A stretch of DNA of 64,000 bases from Flavobacterium piscisymbiosum. GTDB taxonomy: Bacteria > Bacteroidota > Bacteroidia > Flavobacteriales > Flavobacteriaceae. The position numbers and the translations under genes are program-made. Position 1 is the stretch's first letter, and each line of letters opens with the position of its first letter. The notes below the pieces were generated by a model, which ran no database searches, was not told where the DNA came from, and was given only the letters and a program-made list of their open reading frames with translations. The stretch is taken from positions 5,394,001 through 5,458,000 of the forward strand of contig NZ_JAJJMM010000001.1 of the NCBI RefSeq assembly GCF_020905295.1, written 5' to 3'. Shown here one piece after another: positions 63,189 to 64,000 of this stretch.

Positions 63189-63833
63189 CTAAGAAGATAA
63201 TCGCTCAATCTTCCAGGAATAATCAGATTGGCTTTGGTAACGTATTCTGTCATGTAGTCTATTAGGTCTTCCCTGCCAAAATTCAACCTCTAAAGGAGTT
63301 ACTAAATATCCGCCCCAATTTTCAGGTCTTGGAATTGATTTTCCTTCAAATTCTGCTTCCAGTTTCTTTAAATTTTCTTCTAAAAAAGTTCTCGACGGAA
63401 TCACTTCACTCTGATGTGAAACAATCGCGCCCAACTTACTTCCTTCAGGACGGGAATCAAAATAACCATCAGATATATTCTCAGAAGTTTTTTGTGCAAT
63501 TCCTTTTATAATAACCTGACGTTCCATTTCCTGCCAAAAGAAAGACAAACAAACATGAGGATTTGCCTCAATTGCTTTTCCTTTTTCAGATTTATAATTG
63601 GTATAAAAAATGAAACCTTCCTCCGTGAATTTCTTTAATAAAACCACTCTCGATTTCGGAAAACCATCTAATCCAATCGTAGAAACTGTCATAGCATTCA
63701 CTTCTCCGCTTCCGCCGAAATCTTCGACTTCATGAAACCATCTGTTAAAAAGATTAATGGGATCTTCGGGAATATTGGTTTCTAATAATTCACTCTTTTC
63801 GTAAGATTTTCTATAATTGCTTAAATCATTCAT
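63189..63833 (-). CDS. pdxH: Pyridoxamine 5'-phosphate oxidase
   Basis: PdxH oxidises pyridoxamine or pyridoxine 5'-phosphate to pyridoxal 5'-phosphate with FMN. 214 residues, normal length. NDLSNYRKSYEKSEL, PINLFNRWFHEV and AMTVSTIGLDGFPKSRVVLL form the N-terminal and FMN-binding parts. GFIFYTNYKSEKGKAIEANP, then FFWQEMERQVIIKG, and the C-terminal PENWGGYLVTPLEVEFWQGR, then NRLHDRIRY, complete the signature. It is cytoplasmic and stands alone. Confidence 0.97.
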   Translation of the reverse strand: MNDLSNYRKSYEKSELLETNIPEDPINLFNRWFHEVEDFGGSGEVNAMTVSTIGLDGFPKSRVVLLKKFTEEGFIFYTNYKSEKGKAIEANPHVCLSFFWQEMERQVIIKGIAQKTSENISDGYFDSRPEGSKLGAIVSHQSEVIPSRTFLEENLKKLEAEFEGKSIPRPENWGGYLVTPLEVEFWQGRPNRLHDRIRYQSQSDYSWKIERLSS

Positions 63834-64000
63834 GGAAATATATTTTAGATTTCTGATTTTAGATTTTAGATTTTTTTGGATGGCCTAAAAACTAAGAATA
63901 CTTATTTATTATTTTAGATTTCTGTCCCGAAGTCTCGGGATAGATTTTAAATCAAAACTTCAATCACATTTACTTAGAACCTTAGCAACTTAGCACCTCA
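63834..64000. other. Intergenic end of window
   Basis: AT-rich, with two TTTTAGATTTCTG words and a CCCGAAGTCTCGGG hairpin at about 63925-63938 that also occurs at 15413 and 38447. No gene is supported before the edge. Confidence 0.5.

Overview
The window looks like a chromosome segment of a Flavobacterium-type member of the Bacteroidota. It is AT-rich, and its promoters fit the Bacteroidota pattern (TTG or TTTG, about 20 bases, then TAnnTTTG). Several genes start at TTG. The gene set includes SprB-repeat adhesins, a type IX secretion (T9SS) type B sorting domain, PorP/SprF, a TonB-type receptor, and an E1 alpha/beta fusion of an oxo-acid dehydrogenase. No rRNA, tRNA, CRISPR array, prophage or insertion sequence was recognised. 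The only RNA gene is rnpB (RNase P RNA), plus three copies of a hairpin element that may be RNA.

Layout. 1-4746 (minus): an operon of four genes, the last cut by the window edge. It encodes a ClyA-type alpha-pore-forming toxin subunit of the XaxA/YaxA/MakA kind, an 819-residue partner, a tongue-less relative, and a beta-rich protein. 5028-15135 (plus): uvrA, an antitoxin remnant, a LOG-family nucleosidase, an M1-like protein whose zinc motif is lost and which continues into a probable beta-barrel, and the E1 fusion. 15136-22612: kdsB, a PQQ-type beta-propeller, an extradiol dioxygenase, a RecD-like helicase, a DUF3822 protein and rsmD, separated by several palindromic repeats. 22625-30731: a lipoprotein and two outer-membrane-type proteins in one operon, an outer-membrane receptor facing a histidine kinase/response regulator pair, and a frameshifted paralogue of one of the outer-membrane proteins. 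30942-38305: a reductase, rnpB, an SDR/HxlR divergent pair, a ParDE toxin-antitoxin pair, BON/LysM envelope proteins, and a gene broken by an in-frame stop. 38691-47708: dnaX with an A10 frameshift site, an acetate transporter, a small oxidoreductase/regulator group, and the polyphosphate group sixA-ppk1-ppx. 48206-62337: a surface-adhesin operon made of a small secreted protein, a 3514-residue adhesin, SprF and an OmpA-family protein. The end holds a CAP-domain lipoprotein and pdxH.

How the parts fit. The adhesin operon looks self-contained: the adhesin carries the T9SS sorting domain, SprF is the usual partner of such substrates, and the OmpA-type protein probably ties the assembly to peptidoglycan. 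The adhesin holds 18 repeats of exactly 246 bp, and the later ones form 492-bp pairs, which suggests recent expansion. sixA, ppk1 and ppx form a polyphosphate make/degrade group. The toxin operon has no export signals and no secretion genes beside it, so its route out of the cell is open.

Most notable: the multi-gene alpha-pore-forming toxin cassette, the dnaX A_AAA_AAG slippery site with a continuous -1 frame of about 220 codons, the three-copy hairpin element whose stem changes sequence but keeps pairing, the adhesin repeat array, and the M1-like protein that has lost its metal ligands. All names come from reading motifs; no database search was run.
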